16,653 nt of DNA from an uncultured Lachnospiraceae bacterium (lineage in GTDB: Bacteria > Bacillota > Clostridia > Lachnospirales > Lachnospiraceae). The stretch spans positions 1 through 16,653 of the forward strand of contig CALGGH010000256.1 of assembly GCA_937916415.1 (NCBI GenBank). Reading direction: 5' to 3'. The position numbers were made by a program, and so were the translations under genes. The notes under the pieces are model-generated. The model saw only the letters and a program-made list of their open reading frames with translations, ran no database searches and was not told the origin of the DNA. This document shows positions 1-7,725 of the stretch, piece by piece (the stretch's first letter is position 1; each line of letters begins with the position of its first letter).

Positions 1-1
1 G

Positions 2-979
2 GTGACCGGACTTACCAGCATCTACAAGGGCTGGCAGAAGGGCGGACTCTACAACCTGCCCATCAGCAAATACAAGGCCGACCGCAAGATCGGGTCTACC
101 TCGGAACTCACCTCTCTGATCAAGGATCAGGCGGCAACGGGCAACAATCTCTATCTCTACGACAATGCGCTGCTGGTCAATCCGGACGAGCAGAATGCCA
201 CGTTCAACACCATCAAGAGGGTGAACAAGAGAAGATACGAGGAGACGAAGCATGCGGAGGTATATGATACCTTTATGTATCTGACTCCCGAGCGCACGGG
301 ATACCTGCTGGACAAGTTCACGAGGAGCTATGCCTCCAAGGGCGTGAACGGACTGTGCCTGTCGGGGATGACCAGCGACATCTTTACTTATACCTATTCA
401 AACGTCAAGCACACGAGATTCGAAACCGCAGCCAGATATGAGGAGGCGGTGGGGGCGATTGCCCCGCAGCTGAACCTCGTGATGGAGCAGCCCTGTGAAT
501 ATCTGTGGAAATACACGGGAGCCTTCATGGACATGCCGCTGTATACCTCCAATTACATCCTGGAGGATGAGAGCATCCCATTCCTGTCCATGGTGCTGAA
601 GGGCGTGATGCCGATGTATGGAGAATACGTCAACTTCGAGGCCAACAAGCAGGAGTTTTTCCTCAAGATGATCGAGTCGGGCGTATATCCGTCGTTCTAC
701 GTCACCCGCGCCAGTTCGGCGGATCTGATATATACCAATTCCAGTGACGTATACAGTTCGGAATACACGGCCTTCAAGGATACGATCATCAGGTATGACG
801 GGGAGCTGAGGGCATTTGGAGACAAGACCGCGGGAGCCTGCATCACGGATCACAGGATCGAGGGCGACCTCAGGTACGTGGAGTATTCCAACGGAGTGAA
901 GGTCTATCTCAACTATGGCAGTAAGACGGCCGAGATGGACGGCGTGACGGTCGAACCCATGGATTACGTGCTCAGGTAA
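2..979 (+). CDS. DUF5696 domain protein, C-terminal part (5' end outside window)
   Basis: The reading frame is open from the window edge, so the true start lies upstream and only about 325 C-terminal residues are visible. I recognise the DUF5696 family pattern: a segment with LWKYTGAFMDMPLYTSNY followed by a PFLSMVLKG stretch, then IESGVYPSFYVT, and near the end YVEYSNGVKVYLNYG followed by a DGVTVEP segment. Family members are large proteins, often encoded beside CUT1 sugar ABC transporters in Lachnospiraceae and Paenibacillus-like bacteria. The fold of this part resembles the C-terminal half of an alpha-amylase-like barrel plus a beta domain, but no enzymatic activity has been demonstrated that I know of. 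The stop is followed after about 75 bp by the first permease gene, so it probably belongs to the same operon. I infer a role in handling the transported glycan; the substrate is unknown. Confidence 0.8.
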   Translation: MTGLTSIYKGWQKGGLYNLPISKYKADRKIGSTSELTSLIKDQAATGNNLYLYDNALLVNPDEQNATFNTIKRVNKRRYEETKHAEVYDTFMYLTPERTGYLLDKFTRSYASKGVNGLCLSGMTSDIFTYTYSNVKHTRFETAARYEEAVGAIAPQLNLVMEQPCEYLWKYTGAFMDMPLYTSNYILEDESIPFLSMVLKGVMPMYGEYVNFEANKQEFFLKMIESGVYPSFYVTRASSADLIYTNSSDVYSSEYTAFKDTIIRYDGELRAFGDKTAGACITDHRIEGDLRYVEYSNGVKVYLNYGSKTAEMDGVTVEPMDYVLR

Positions 980-1054
980 TGATCCCATGGCCCGTATCCC
1001 CGGACTGAGCCGGAGGATCACGAAGCCAAAGATACGCAAAAGAGGATTATCTTG

Positions 1055-2131
1055 ATGGCATTTGCATCAAAAAAGGAAAAAATCAATAAGGAATCCGCAT
1101 CCGGGCCCGGCAGACAGGGCAGGTACGGCAAGCTGGAGAAACGCGAGGAGCGCGCCGGCTGGAGCTTCGTGGCCATATGGGTAGTGGGCATGCTGGCCTT
1201 CACGCTGATACCCATGATTCAGTCCTTCTACTACATGTGGTTCAAGATCAAGGCCAGGAACGGACTGCAGTTTACGTTTGTGGGCACAAGCAACTTCACC
1301 CAGATCTGGATAGAGGATCCCGATTTCATCCAGGGCATCGTGGGTTACGTATGGCAGACGCTCCTGCAGGTGCCGATCATCGTGGTATTCGCACTGATCA
1401 TTGCGATCATGCTTAACGGCAAGATACGTGCACGAGGACTATTCAGGCTGATCTTTTTCCTGCCGGTCATCATCGTGTCCGGCCCCGTCATGAACATGCT
1501 GGTGAGCGAGGGCGCGGCATCGATACCGGCGCTCAACACCCAGGCGGTCGTAAGCGCCTTTGACACGTTCCTGCCTTACGCCATCGCTGAGCAGCTGGGA
1601 ACTCTCTTCGGCAACATGATCATGACCCTGTGGTACTCGGGAGTGCAGATATTGATATTCCTGTCGGCCCTGCAAAAGATCGATCCCGGCCTGTACGAGG
1701 CGGCCAAGATCGACGGCGGCAGCGGATGGGAGTGCTTCTGGAAGATCACGCTGCCCACGATCAAGCCCATGATACTGATCAACGCGGTATATACCGTCAT
1801 CTTCCTCTCCAGCAACGAGCAGAACGAGCTGATAAACCTGATCAAGACCAGCATGTTCTCGGCAACCGCCGAAAGGGGATACGGATACGCATCCGCAATG
1901 GCGTGGATATATTCGATCCTGGTGACCGTCATCGTGCTGATCTTCTTCGGTCTCCTGGGCTCCAAAAAGGATGTCTATGACCGAATGGTCAAAAAACGCA
2001 GGCGGCTGGCCAAAAAGGAAGAACGGCTGGCCAAAAAGATAGCCCGACGCAGCGTCCGGAACAAAAAGAAGATAGAACGGCAGCGCCGGAGCCGCAAGTA
2101 TCGTACGTATGACGGATCAGGCGAAGGCTGA
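1055..2131 (+). CDS. CUT1 sugar ABC transporter permease (MalF/UgpA/LplB type)
   Basis: Membrane subunit of a carbohydrate ABC importer. I chose the ATG at 1055 because AGAGGA (1041-1046) lies 8 nt upstream; an adjacent in-frame TTG at 1052 is less likely. Six hydrophobic segments can be seen, beginning near residues 35, 95, 128, 185, 235 and 275. The permease EAA loop that contacts the ATPase is intact: E215-A-A-x-I-D-G221, followed by F and a KITLP segment. The protein starts with about 37 charged, cytoplasmic-looking residues. It ends with an unusual basic tail of about 50 residues containing the repeated block RLAKK, encoded by CGGCTGGCCAAAAAG at 2003-2017 and again at 2024-2038. The second permease begins 14 nt after its stop, so the two are surely co-transcribed. 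No ATPase gene is present; such systems often share an MsmK/MsmX-type ATPase encoded elsewhere. Confidence 0.92.
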   Translation: MAFASKKEKINKESASGPGRQGRYGKLEKREERAGWSFVAIWVVGMLAFTLIPMIQSFYYMWFKIKARNGLQFTFVGTSNFTQIWIEDPDFIQGIVGYVWQTLLQVPIIVVFALIIAIMLNGKIRARGLFRLIFFLPVIIVSGPVMNMLVSEGAASIPALNTQAVVSAFDTFLPYAIAEQLGTLFGNMIMTLWYSGVQILIFLSALQKIDPGLYEAAKIDGGSGWECFWKITLPTIKPMILINAVYTVIFLSSNEQNELINLIKTSMFSATAERGYGYASAMAWIYSILVTVIVLIFFGLLGSKKDVYDRMVKKRRRLAKKEERLAKKIARRSVRNKKKIERQRRSRKYRTYDGSGEG

Positions 2132-2145
2132 TCAGGTGAATATAA

Positions 2146-3090
2146 ATGAAGAACAAATTTACTAAAGAAAAAATTCACAGATTCCTCTTTGGGACCAAGG
2201 AAAAACAGGGATTTCTCAAGCAGTTCGTCATCTATGCCCTGCTGATCGCCATAGGGTTCGTGTACCTGTACCCGGTTTTTTACATGTTCAGCACCAGCTT
2301 CATGGATACGGCGGATCTGTTGGATGCCAGCGTCAAGTGGATCCCCAGCCGGCTCTACCTCCAGAATTATCTGGATGCCGCGTCCTCGATGGATTTTTGG
2401 CGCAGCCTCTTAAAGGGCATCGTGATCGCCGGCATACCCACCATCCTGAGCGTGGTCACCTGCATGGTGGTCGGTTATGGGTTTGCGACGTTTGAATTTC
2501 GCGGCAAGAAGCTGCTGATGGCTCTGCTGATCTTTTCATACATCCTGCCGAGCCAGGTGACGATGATCCCTACCTACGTACTGTACAGCAACATGAAGCT
2601 TACGGGAACCATATGGGCATTTGTCCTGCCGGCCCTCTTTGCCAACGGACTGAACTCCCCGATCTTCATCCTGATCTTTTATCAGTTTTTCAGGCAGGTG
2701 CCGAGGGTGCTGCTGGAAGCGGCCCAGATAGACGGAGCAGGCTACTGGAAGTCCTTTTTCAGGATAGCCATTCCATCTGCCGGGCCGGCGATACTGACCG
2801 TCTTTCTGTTCTGTTTCGTGTGGTACTGGAACGAGTCATACCTGACGGAGCTTTACGTCAAGGGGATCGCGAAGTCGAATCCATTTTGGAACAACCTTGT
2901 CATACAGCTGAAGGATTTTGACTCGAGCTTCGCCTCCAAGATGAACGTGGGCGAGACTTCGACGTCACTCAACGAATCCGTGAGAATGGCGGCAACTTCG
3001 CTGACGATACTGCCGCTAATGATCATGTATTTCTTCCTGCAGAGGCATTTCGTTGAGTCCATAGACAGAACGGGAATTACCGGAGAATGA
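2146..3090 (+). CDS. CUT1 sugar ABC transporter permease (MalG/UgpE/YtcP type)
   Basis: Second membrane subunit of the importer, 314 aa, the usual length for the MalG-like family. The ATG at 2146 has AGGTGA at 2134-2139, six bases upstream. Hydrophobic helices follow a basic N-terminus (first helix from about residue 27). The EAA loop reads E191-A-A-x-I-D-G197, then an SFFRIAIP segment, matching the coupling-helix motif of this family. The periplasmic-type loop after the first helix (STSFMDTADLLDASVKWIPSR, split here only for description) has the pattern common to YtcP/LplC-like permeases. It pairs with the preceding permease and with the lipoprotein binding protein encoded downstream. The transported sugar cannot be read from the sequence; the GH43 neighbour makes an arabinose-containing oligosaccharide plausible. 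Confidence 0.92.
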   Translation: MKNKFTKEKIHRFLFGTKEKQGFLKQFVIYALLIAIGFVYLYPVFYMFSTSFMDTADLLDASVKWIPSRLYLQNYLDAASSMDFWRSLLKGIVIAGIPTILSVVTCMVVGYGFATFEFRGKKLLMALLIFSYILPSQVTMIPTYVLYSNMKLTGTIWAFVLPALFANGLNSPIFILIFYQFFRQVPRVLLEAAQIDGAGYWKSFFRIAIPSAGPAILTVFLFCFVWYWNESYLTELYVKGIAKSNPFWNNLVIQLKDFDSSFASKMNVGETSTSLNESVRMAATSLTILPLMIMYFFLQRHFVESIDRTGITGE

Positions 3091-3145
3091 TGCTTCGGAT
3101 GGACATAAACAAGCATAAGCTTCATAGCTACATAAAGGAGGTACT

Positions 3146-4759
3146 ATGAAAAAGAGAGTAATTGCAACAATATTGGCGGCCTGCATGGTCGTCACGGGAC
3201 TTACGGCATGCGGCAGCTCATCGTCCGGCAATGCCGACGCAGGTTCGGATGGTTCTGCCGCGGAGGCAGGCGCTGACGGCGTGACCACCGACAAGATCAC
3301 TTTGAGCTATTGGGCATACGAGGATCCCGACCTGATGAGCCAGCTGGCGGAAGCCTTCATGACCAAGTATCCCAACATCACGGTGGAAGTCAAGCAGATG
3401 ACCGACATGAGCACGGACCTGACGGCCGCCGCTTCCAACAACGAGTTCCCCGACGTATTCATAGCGACCGACTCCGACACGTCACTGGCCAACCAGTGGT
3501 GGGAGGACATCACGGAGTACGTGAACAACGACCCCGAGACCAAGGAACTGATGCCTACGATCCAGGAATACGGCATCGGCATGTTTGACACCAACCATCG
3601 TTACGCCATGCCCACGTATTATCAGCCCTGTGCGGTATTCGTGGACAAAAAGGTGCTGGACAAGCTCAACCTGGAGATGCCCGATCCCGACTGGACGTGG
3701 GAGGACATGATCGACCTGATCACCAAGGCCACGGTTGATGACCGCAGCGGCATGAAGTATTTCGGACTCGGTTATTACAACAGGCTTGATTCCCTCTACG
3801 GAATATCGGCAGCCACGAGCTCCGAGCGCACGATCAAGGGCGAGTTCGGTTTCGACGGTACCGACTTCGACCTGCAGTACTGGGCAGTAGGCGAGCAGCA
3901 GTTCTCTGACATGAAACTGGCGGGTTACGTGGCGCCTCAGCAGAATACGCAGGCCATGGAAGACTGGACCGGCGATTACGGCATGTACTTCGGATCTACC
4001 GGACACGTGGCAGTCTTTTCCGAGGGCTGGTGGACGTTCCAGAACATATGGAACACCGACGTGGTTCAGGAGGACGGCTCCACCATATATTATCAGGATC
4101 TTTATGACCTGGACATTTATCCTTACGTTACCCCTTCAGTGTCCGGCGAAAAGGAGCACAACGTGCTGGGTAACATGTATCTCGGAGGAATATCCTATGC
4201 CACCGGGCATCCTTATGAAGCATATCTGCTGCTTAAATGGATGAACTGGGGCGTGGAAGGATGGAAAAAGAGGATAGAGATCTATTCGGATAAAACAAAC
4301 GTCAACTCTGCGGGAGTTCCGCTCATCGCCTCCAACATGCCCATGCCCTTGACAACCAACACGGAAGTATGGGACGCATACAAGAAAATGTTCCCTACCG
4401 ATGATGCACACAAGCCTTATTGGGATAAGTTTTTCGAGAACATGACGAGACCCGTTCCCTATGGCTGGTACAACATCGCCGGATACTGGAACTTCTGCGA
4501 CCAGTACTTTAACTCACAGACCAGCGGCGCATATACCGGCATACATGACATCGTCGATGCCGGCGCGGCCAAGGCAGCGGATTACGTAGAGGAGGCCAAC
4601 CTTCAGGCCAATTATTATCATGCGCTCTACATGATATCTTACTTCGGACCTGACGGATACAACGTGCTGGATGATGCCGAGATAGCATGGTATCAGCAGG
4701 TTGTTGACGCAGGCGGAGTGATGACCGGCATCGGTGAAAGGCCTGCGGGCACGAAATGA
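3146..4759 (+). CDS. Sugar ABC transporter solute-binding lipoprotein (large, 537 aa)
   Basis: Extracellular substrate-binding protein of the importer, anchored by lipid. It has an excellent ribosome binding site, AGGAGG at 3136-3141, five bases before the ATG. The signal peptide starts MKKR, has a hydrophobic core, and ends in the lipobox LTAC with the lipidated cysteine at residue 22. A Ser/Gly/Ala/Asp linker follows to about residue 50, then the mature domain begins with ITLSYWAYEDP and a KYPNITVEV segment, the usual opening of family 1 binding proteins. At 537 aa it is longer than the typical 420-450 aa, which fits binding of a longer oligosaccharide, as in LplA-like proteins. Many Trp and Tyr residues in the second half could stack on sugar rings. 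It sits 55 nt downstream of the permeases and 15 nt before the LamG-like lipoprotein gene. Confidence 0.93.
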   Translation: MKKRVIATILAACMVVTGLTACGSSSSGNADAGSDGSAAEAGADGVTTDKITLSYWAYEDPDLMSQLAEAFMTKYPNITVEVKQMTDMSTDLTAAASNNEFPDVFIATDSDTSLANQWWEDITEYVNNDPETKELMPTIQEYGIGMFDTNHRYAMPTYYQPCAVFVDKKVLDKLNLEMPDPDWTWEDMIDLITKATVDDRSGMKYFGLGYYNRLDSLYGISAATSSERTIKGEFGFDGTDFDLQYWAVGEQQFSDMKLAGYVAPQQNTQAMEDWTGDYGMYFGSTGHVAVFSEGWWTFQNIWNTDVVQEDGSTIYYQDLYDLDIYPYVTPSVSGEKEHNVLGNMYLGGISYATGHPYEAYLLLKWMNWGVEGWKKRIEIYSDKTNVNSAGVPLIASNMPMPLTTNTEVWDAYKKMFPTDDAHKPYWDKFFENMTRPVPYGWYNIAGYWNFCDQYFNSQTSGAYTGIHDIVDAGAAKAADYVEEANLQANYYHALYMISYFGPDGYNVLDDAEIAWYQQVVDAGGVMTGIGERPAGTK

Positions 4760-4774
4760 ACGAGGAGGGATTAA

Positions 4775-7618
4775 ATGAAAAGAAAAATTCTGTCATCCAT
4801 ACTGACCATAGGCATGATAACAAGCCTGCTGGCAGGCTGCGGAAGCACTGCCGGAGATGCGGCGCCGGCTGCTGAAACGGAAGAAACGGCCGTGGAGGAG
4901 ACGGCTGCAGAAACGCCCGCCGGTGACATTCCTACGGACTACAAGTATTACTTCGGTTTTGAAGAGGACAGTGACAGCGTGCACGTTGCCATGATTCAGG
5001 ACGGAGCCTTTGTGGCCAATCCCGACAAGGACAACGTATACTTGCCCGGCGTAAAGGGTCAGGCCCTCTACGCTGACGGGACGGCCGGACACATGCTGGA
5101 CGTCAACGGCGTCGGCGAAAAGTACACGCTCGCGTTCTGGACCTACAATGCGCGCGTGGGCCAGCAGCATCAGCCCGTGGTACAGTACGGCCCTGACATC
5201 TACGGCAACAAGGGAATGGACCGCGAACTGTGGGTAAACTTTACATATGAGCCCTGGAACGCGGCTGACGACAGCCAGGTGGTGTTCCCCTGCGTATGGA
5301 GTCATGACAGCGATTACATCACCGGTGCATACAATGAGGAAGTGACGGATCTCTCCCGTCAGTGGATTCACGTGGCCATGACGGTAGACCCCTCGGTTAC
5401 CGACGATTCGGGTTTCATACTCGCGAACGTATATCTCAACGGCGAGCTCATGCAGGGCAAGGACTTAAACGGTGACAACATCGTATGCCGCCTGGCTCCT
5501 GACACGATGACCGCTAACGACGGATTTGAATTTCTGCTGGGACAGAACTACTGGGATTCGATATTTAAGGGTGCCTTCGATGAGATATATATCTACGATT
5601 ACGTGCTGGACGCAGGCCAGGTCAAGGCACTGTATCAGGACGGCAACGCCTCTGCAGCCTTCGAGGAGCCTGAAAGGATAATCGAAGTGACCGCTGATGC
5701 CAACGCCATCGAGTCACTGGGATCCCTGGACTTAAAGGCAGCATTTGGATCATCATATTCAACGCCGATCTCCATTGCCGACGGTGAGACCTACAAGATC
5801 AAGCTGCACAACTGGGGCGGCACCGACACCAAGGACAACTATGCGCTTGTGTTCGGCTCGGAGGAAAAGAAGGACGACGTAGGCATCCTCTACGCAGACG
5901 CTTCCGGTACGGGAGCATTTGAAAATGCTGATTATACCTATACTTGGGGCAACTGGCAGACATGGTCCTCGGTTTCCATGGTGGACGTCACGTCAACCAT
6001 CAGCGTGACCAGGGACGGAGACACCATCAAGGTGGAAGCCAGCAACCTGGACTTCAACAACAGTTCACAGGACATGACCGCTACGGCCAAGACGAGCCTT
6101 AAGGCAGATGATCCCTTAAGCCTGTCGCTGTCCTGCCAGAATTCATACGTGGACATCCTTTCCGTAAAGGATGCGACTCTTCGCGACAATGCCGGCATCA
6201 TGGTCGGAGCGTCTGACCTGAGCACTCCTTTCTGGACGGAATTCTCACCCGTATGGGCAGTTCCCGAGGGAGCATCCAGGACCATAGGCTTTACCAACTA
6301 TACTGACGGAGCTGAGAACTGGGACAACTTCCTGGTAGTGCTTCAGAATACGGAGAGCGGACACAGCGCGGACACCACGGAAGGCTATGCAGAGTATGCG
6401 GTGCTTCGTGCGGACAACTACGGATGGGGCGCAGGCTATGATAACGTCGTAACTCCCGAGAGTGACTGGAACTGGGATACCTTTAAGTCTGACGTTGACG
6501 GAGCTCACGTGGAGGTGACCGTGACGAACAACGGAGATACGGCTGACGTGACCGCAGTGGCCAGAACGACTGACGGCACCGAGTATCATCAGTATTACAA
6601 CGGCGTGGCAACCGGCGGAGACCTGTACTTCTGCTTCACCTGCGAGAAGTCATACCTGCAGTTTGATTCCACCATAGTGGGGGCCACTGACCTGAGCAGT
6701 CCTTTCTGGTCGGAGTTCTCAGACATATGGGCAGTGCCCGAAGGAAAGACCAAGTCCGTAAGCTTCACGAATTATACCGACGGCGCGGAGAACTGGGACA
6801 ACTTCGTGGCGATCCTGCAGAACACTCCCGGAGGACATTCGGCGGACGCAGCGGAAGGATATGCTGAATATGCCGTAGTCAGGGCTGACAACTACGGATG
6901 GGGCGCAGGATACGACGGAATCGTTACTCCCGAGAGTGACTGGAACTGGGATACCTTTAAGAGCGACATTGACGGAGCGGCCATAGACCTGACCGTAACC
7001 AACAACGGGGATACGGCTGACGTCCACATCGTAGCCACCACCGCTGGGGGCACCGTATATCATCAGGATTACAAGGGCATCGAGACCGGCGGAGACCTGT
7101 ATCTGTGCCTCGGACTCGAGAAGTCGTATCTGGTGATCAACGGCGCGACGACCGGAGCCACGGACAACAGCACGGGCTGGTGGACGCAGCACTCGTCAGT
7201 CAAGCCCGTAGCCAAGGGTGAGACGGAGTACGCATCCCTGACAAACTATACCTCAGGCGGTGAAAACTGGCATAATTACGTAGTGGTGCTTCAAAACACG
7301 CCCAGCGGACACAGTGCCGACACTACGGAGGGATATGCCGAGTATGCCGTAGTCAGGGCAGACAACTTCGGATGGGGCGCAGGCTATGACGGAATCGTAA
7401 CTCCCGAATGTGACTGGAACTGGGACACCTTTAAGACAGACATGGACGGTGCCCATTCACTCATAGCCATTACCAACAACGGAGACACGGCAGACATCGT
7501 CATCACTACCACGACTGCAGCCGGTGCCGTATACAACCAGTCCTATAAGGGCATCAAGACCGGCGGAGACCTGTATTACTGCCTAAGCTGCGAGGCCGCG
7601 CATCTTACGACCGATTGA
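4775..7618 (+). CDS. LamG-like lipoprotein with three 158-aa tandem repeats
   Basis: Cell-surface lipoprotein of 947 aa, probably glycan-binding. GAGGAGGG just before the ATG at 4775 is a strong ribosome binding site. The signal peptide ends in the lipobox LAGC with Cys22. An acidic Ala/Glu/Thr linker follows. Residues about 50-295 look like a LamG/concanavalin-A-type beta sandwich: it has FGFEED, YTLAFWTYNAR, RQWIHVAMTVD, and the closing FDEIYIYDYVLDAGQVKALY pattern typical of this domain. Residues about 300-476 look like a divergent copy of the repeat unit. Residues 477-634, 635-792 and 793-947 are three clear copies carrying NYTDGAENWDNF, RADNYGWGAGYD and SDWNWDTFKSD or close variants. I see no catalytic motif. 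Its position directly after the binding protein gene suggests it holds polysaccharide or fragments near the transporter. The repeat is probably a beta-sandwich carbohydrate-binding module, but I cannot name the family. Confidence 0.85.
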   Translation: MKRKILSSILTIGMITSLLAGCGSTAGDAAPAAETEETAVEETAAETPAGDIPTDYKYYFGFEEDSDSVHVAMIQDGAFVANPDKDNVYLPGVKGQALYADGTAGHMLDVNGVGEKYTLAFWTYNARVGQQHQPVVQYGPDIYGNKGMDRELWVNFTYEPWNAADDSQVVFPCVWSHDSDYITGAYNEEVTDLSRQWIHVAMTVDPSVTDDSGFILANVYLNGELMQGKDLNGDNIVCRLAPDTMTANDGFEFLLGQNYWDSIFKGAFDEIYIYDYVLDAGQVKALYQDGNASAAFEEPERIIEVTADANAIESLGSLDLKAAFGSSYSTPISIADGETYKIKLHNWGGTDTKDNYALVFGSEEKKDDVGILYADASGTGAFENADYTYTWGNWQTWSSVSMVDVTSTISVTRDGDTIKVEASNLDFNNSSQDMTATAKTSLKADDPLSLSLSCQNSYVDILSVKDATLRDNAGIMVGASDLSTPFWTEFSPVWAVPEGASRTIGFTNYTDGAENWDNFLVVLQNTESGHSADTTEGYAEYAVLRADNYGWGAGYDNVVTPESDWNWDTFKSDVDGAHVEVTVTNNGDTADVTAVARTTDGTEYHQYYNGVATGGDLYFCFTCEKSYLQFDSTIVGATDLSSPFWSEFSDIWAVPEGKTKSVSFTNYTDGAENWDNFVAILQNTPGGHSADAAEGYAEYAVVRADNYGWGAGYDGIVTPESDWNWDTFKSDIDGAAIDLTVTNNGDTADVHIVATTAGGTVYHQDYKGIETGGDLYLCLGLEKSYLVINGATTGATDNSTGWWTQHSSVKPVAKGETEYASLTNYTSGGENWHNYVVVLQNTPSGHSADTTEGYAEYAVVRADNFGWGAGYDGIVTPECDWNWDTFKTDMDGAHSLIAITNNGDTADIVITTTTAAGAVYNQSYKGIKTGGDLYYCLSCEAAHLTTD
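6203..7615 (+). repeat. Three in-frame tandem repeats of 474 bp (158 aa)
   Basis: The units lie at 6203-6676, 6677-7150 and 7151-7615 (the last is slightly shorter at the C-terminus). Each encodes an opening like GATDLSSPFW, a WAVPEG-like segment, an NYTDGAENWDNF block, GYAEYAVVRADN, GWGAGYD, DWNWDTFK, TNNGDTAD and a closing TGGDLY. The third copy diverges most at its start (STGWWTQHS, KPVAKGE). Some stretches are identical in DNA between copies 1 and 2, for example the run encoding ESDWNWDTFK, which points to fairly recent duplication or gene conversion. A more divergent copy without the NYTDGAENWDNF block appears to precede them. Confidence 0.9.
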
Positions 7619-7681
7619 CGCAGGGTCAGGAGAAATAAAGGCACTTCGTGACTGATAAAGCGATACGCGAACCAAGACACA

Positions 7682-7709
7682 AACCCCTGGGGCATTTGCT
7701 CCGGGGGTT
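7682..7709 (+). terminator. Strong hairpin between LamG-like gene and GH43 gene; terminator-like but poor T tract
   Basis: AACCCCTGGGGC (7682-7693) can pair with GCTCCGGGGGTT (7698-7709) around the loop ATTT. This gives 12 consecutive pairs, two of them G-T. Only TTGTT-like bases follow, not a real T run, so full intrinsic termination is uncertain. It lies in a 107-bp gap and ends 3 nt before the AAGGA ribosome binding site of the GH43 gene. It could attenuate read-through, protect the operon's 3' end, or separate the expression levels of the two units. Confidence 0.55.
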
Positions 7710-7725
7710 GTTAAGGATGGGATAA

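Noticed and set aside
3090..3116. Small inverted repeat ATGCTT/AAGCAT between the second permease and the binding protein gene
   Set aside because: Only six pairs with a 15-nt loop, AT-rich and no T run. It is too weak to claim as a terminator or processing site.
6203..7615. The 474-bp repeats as an assembly artefact or mobile repeat
   Set aside because: The copies differ at many positions, stay in frame and form whole domains, which fits domain duplication within a gene.
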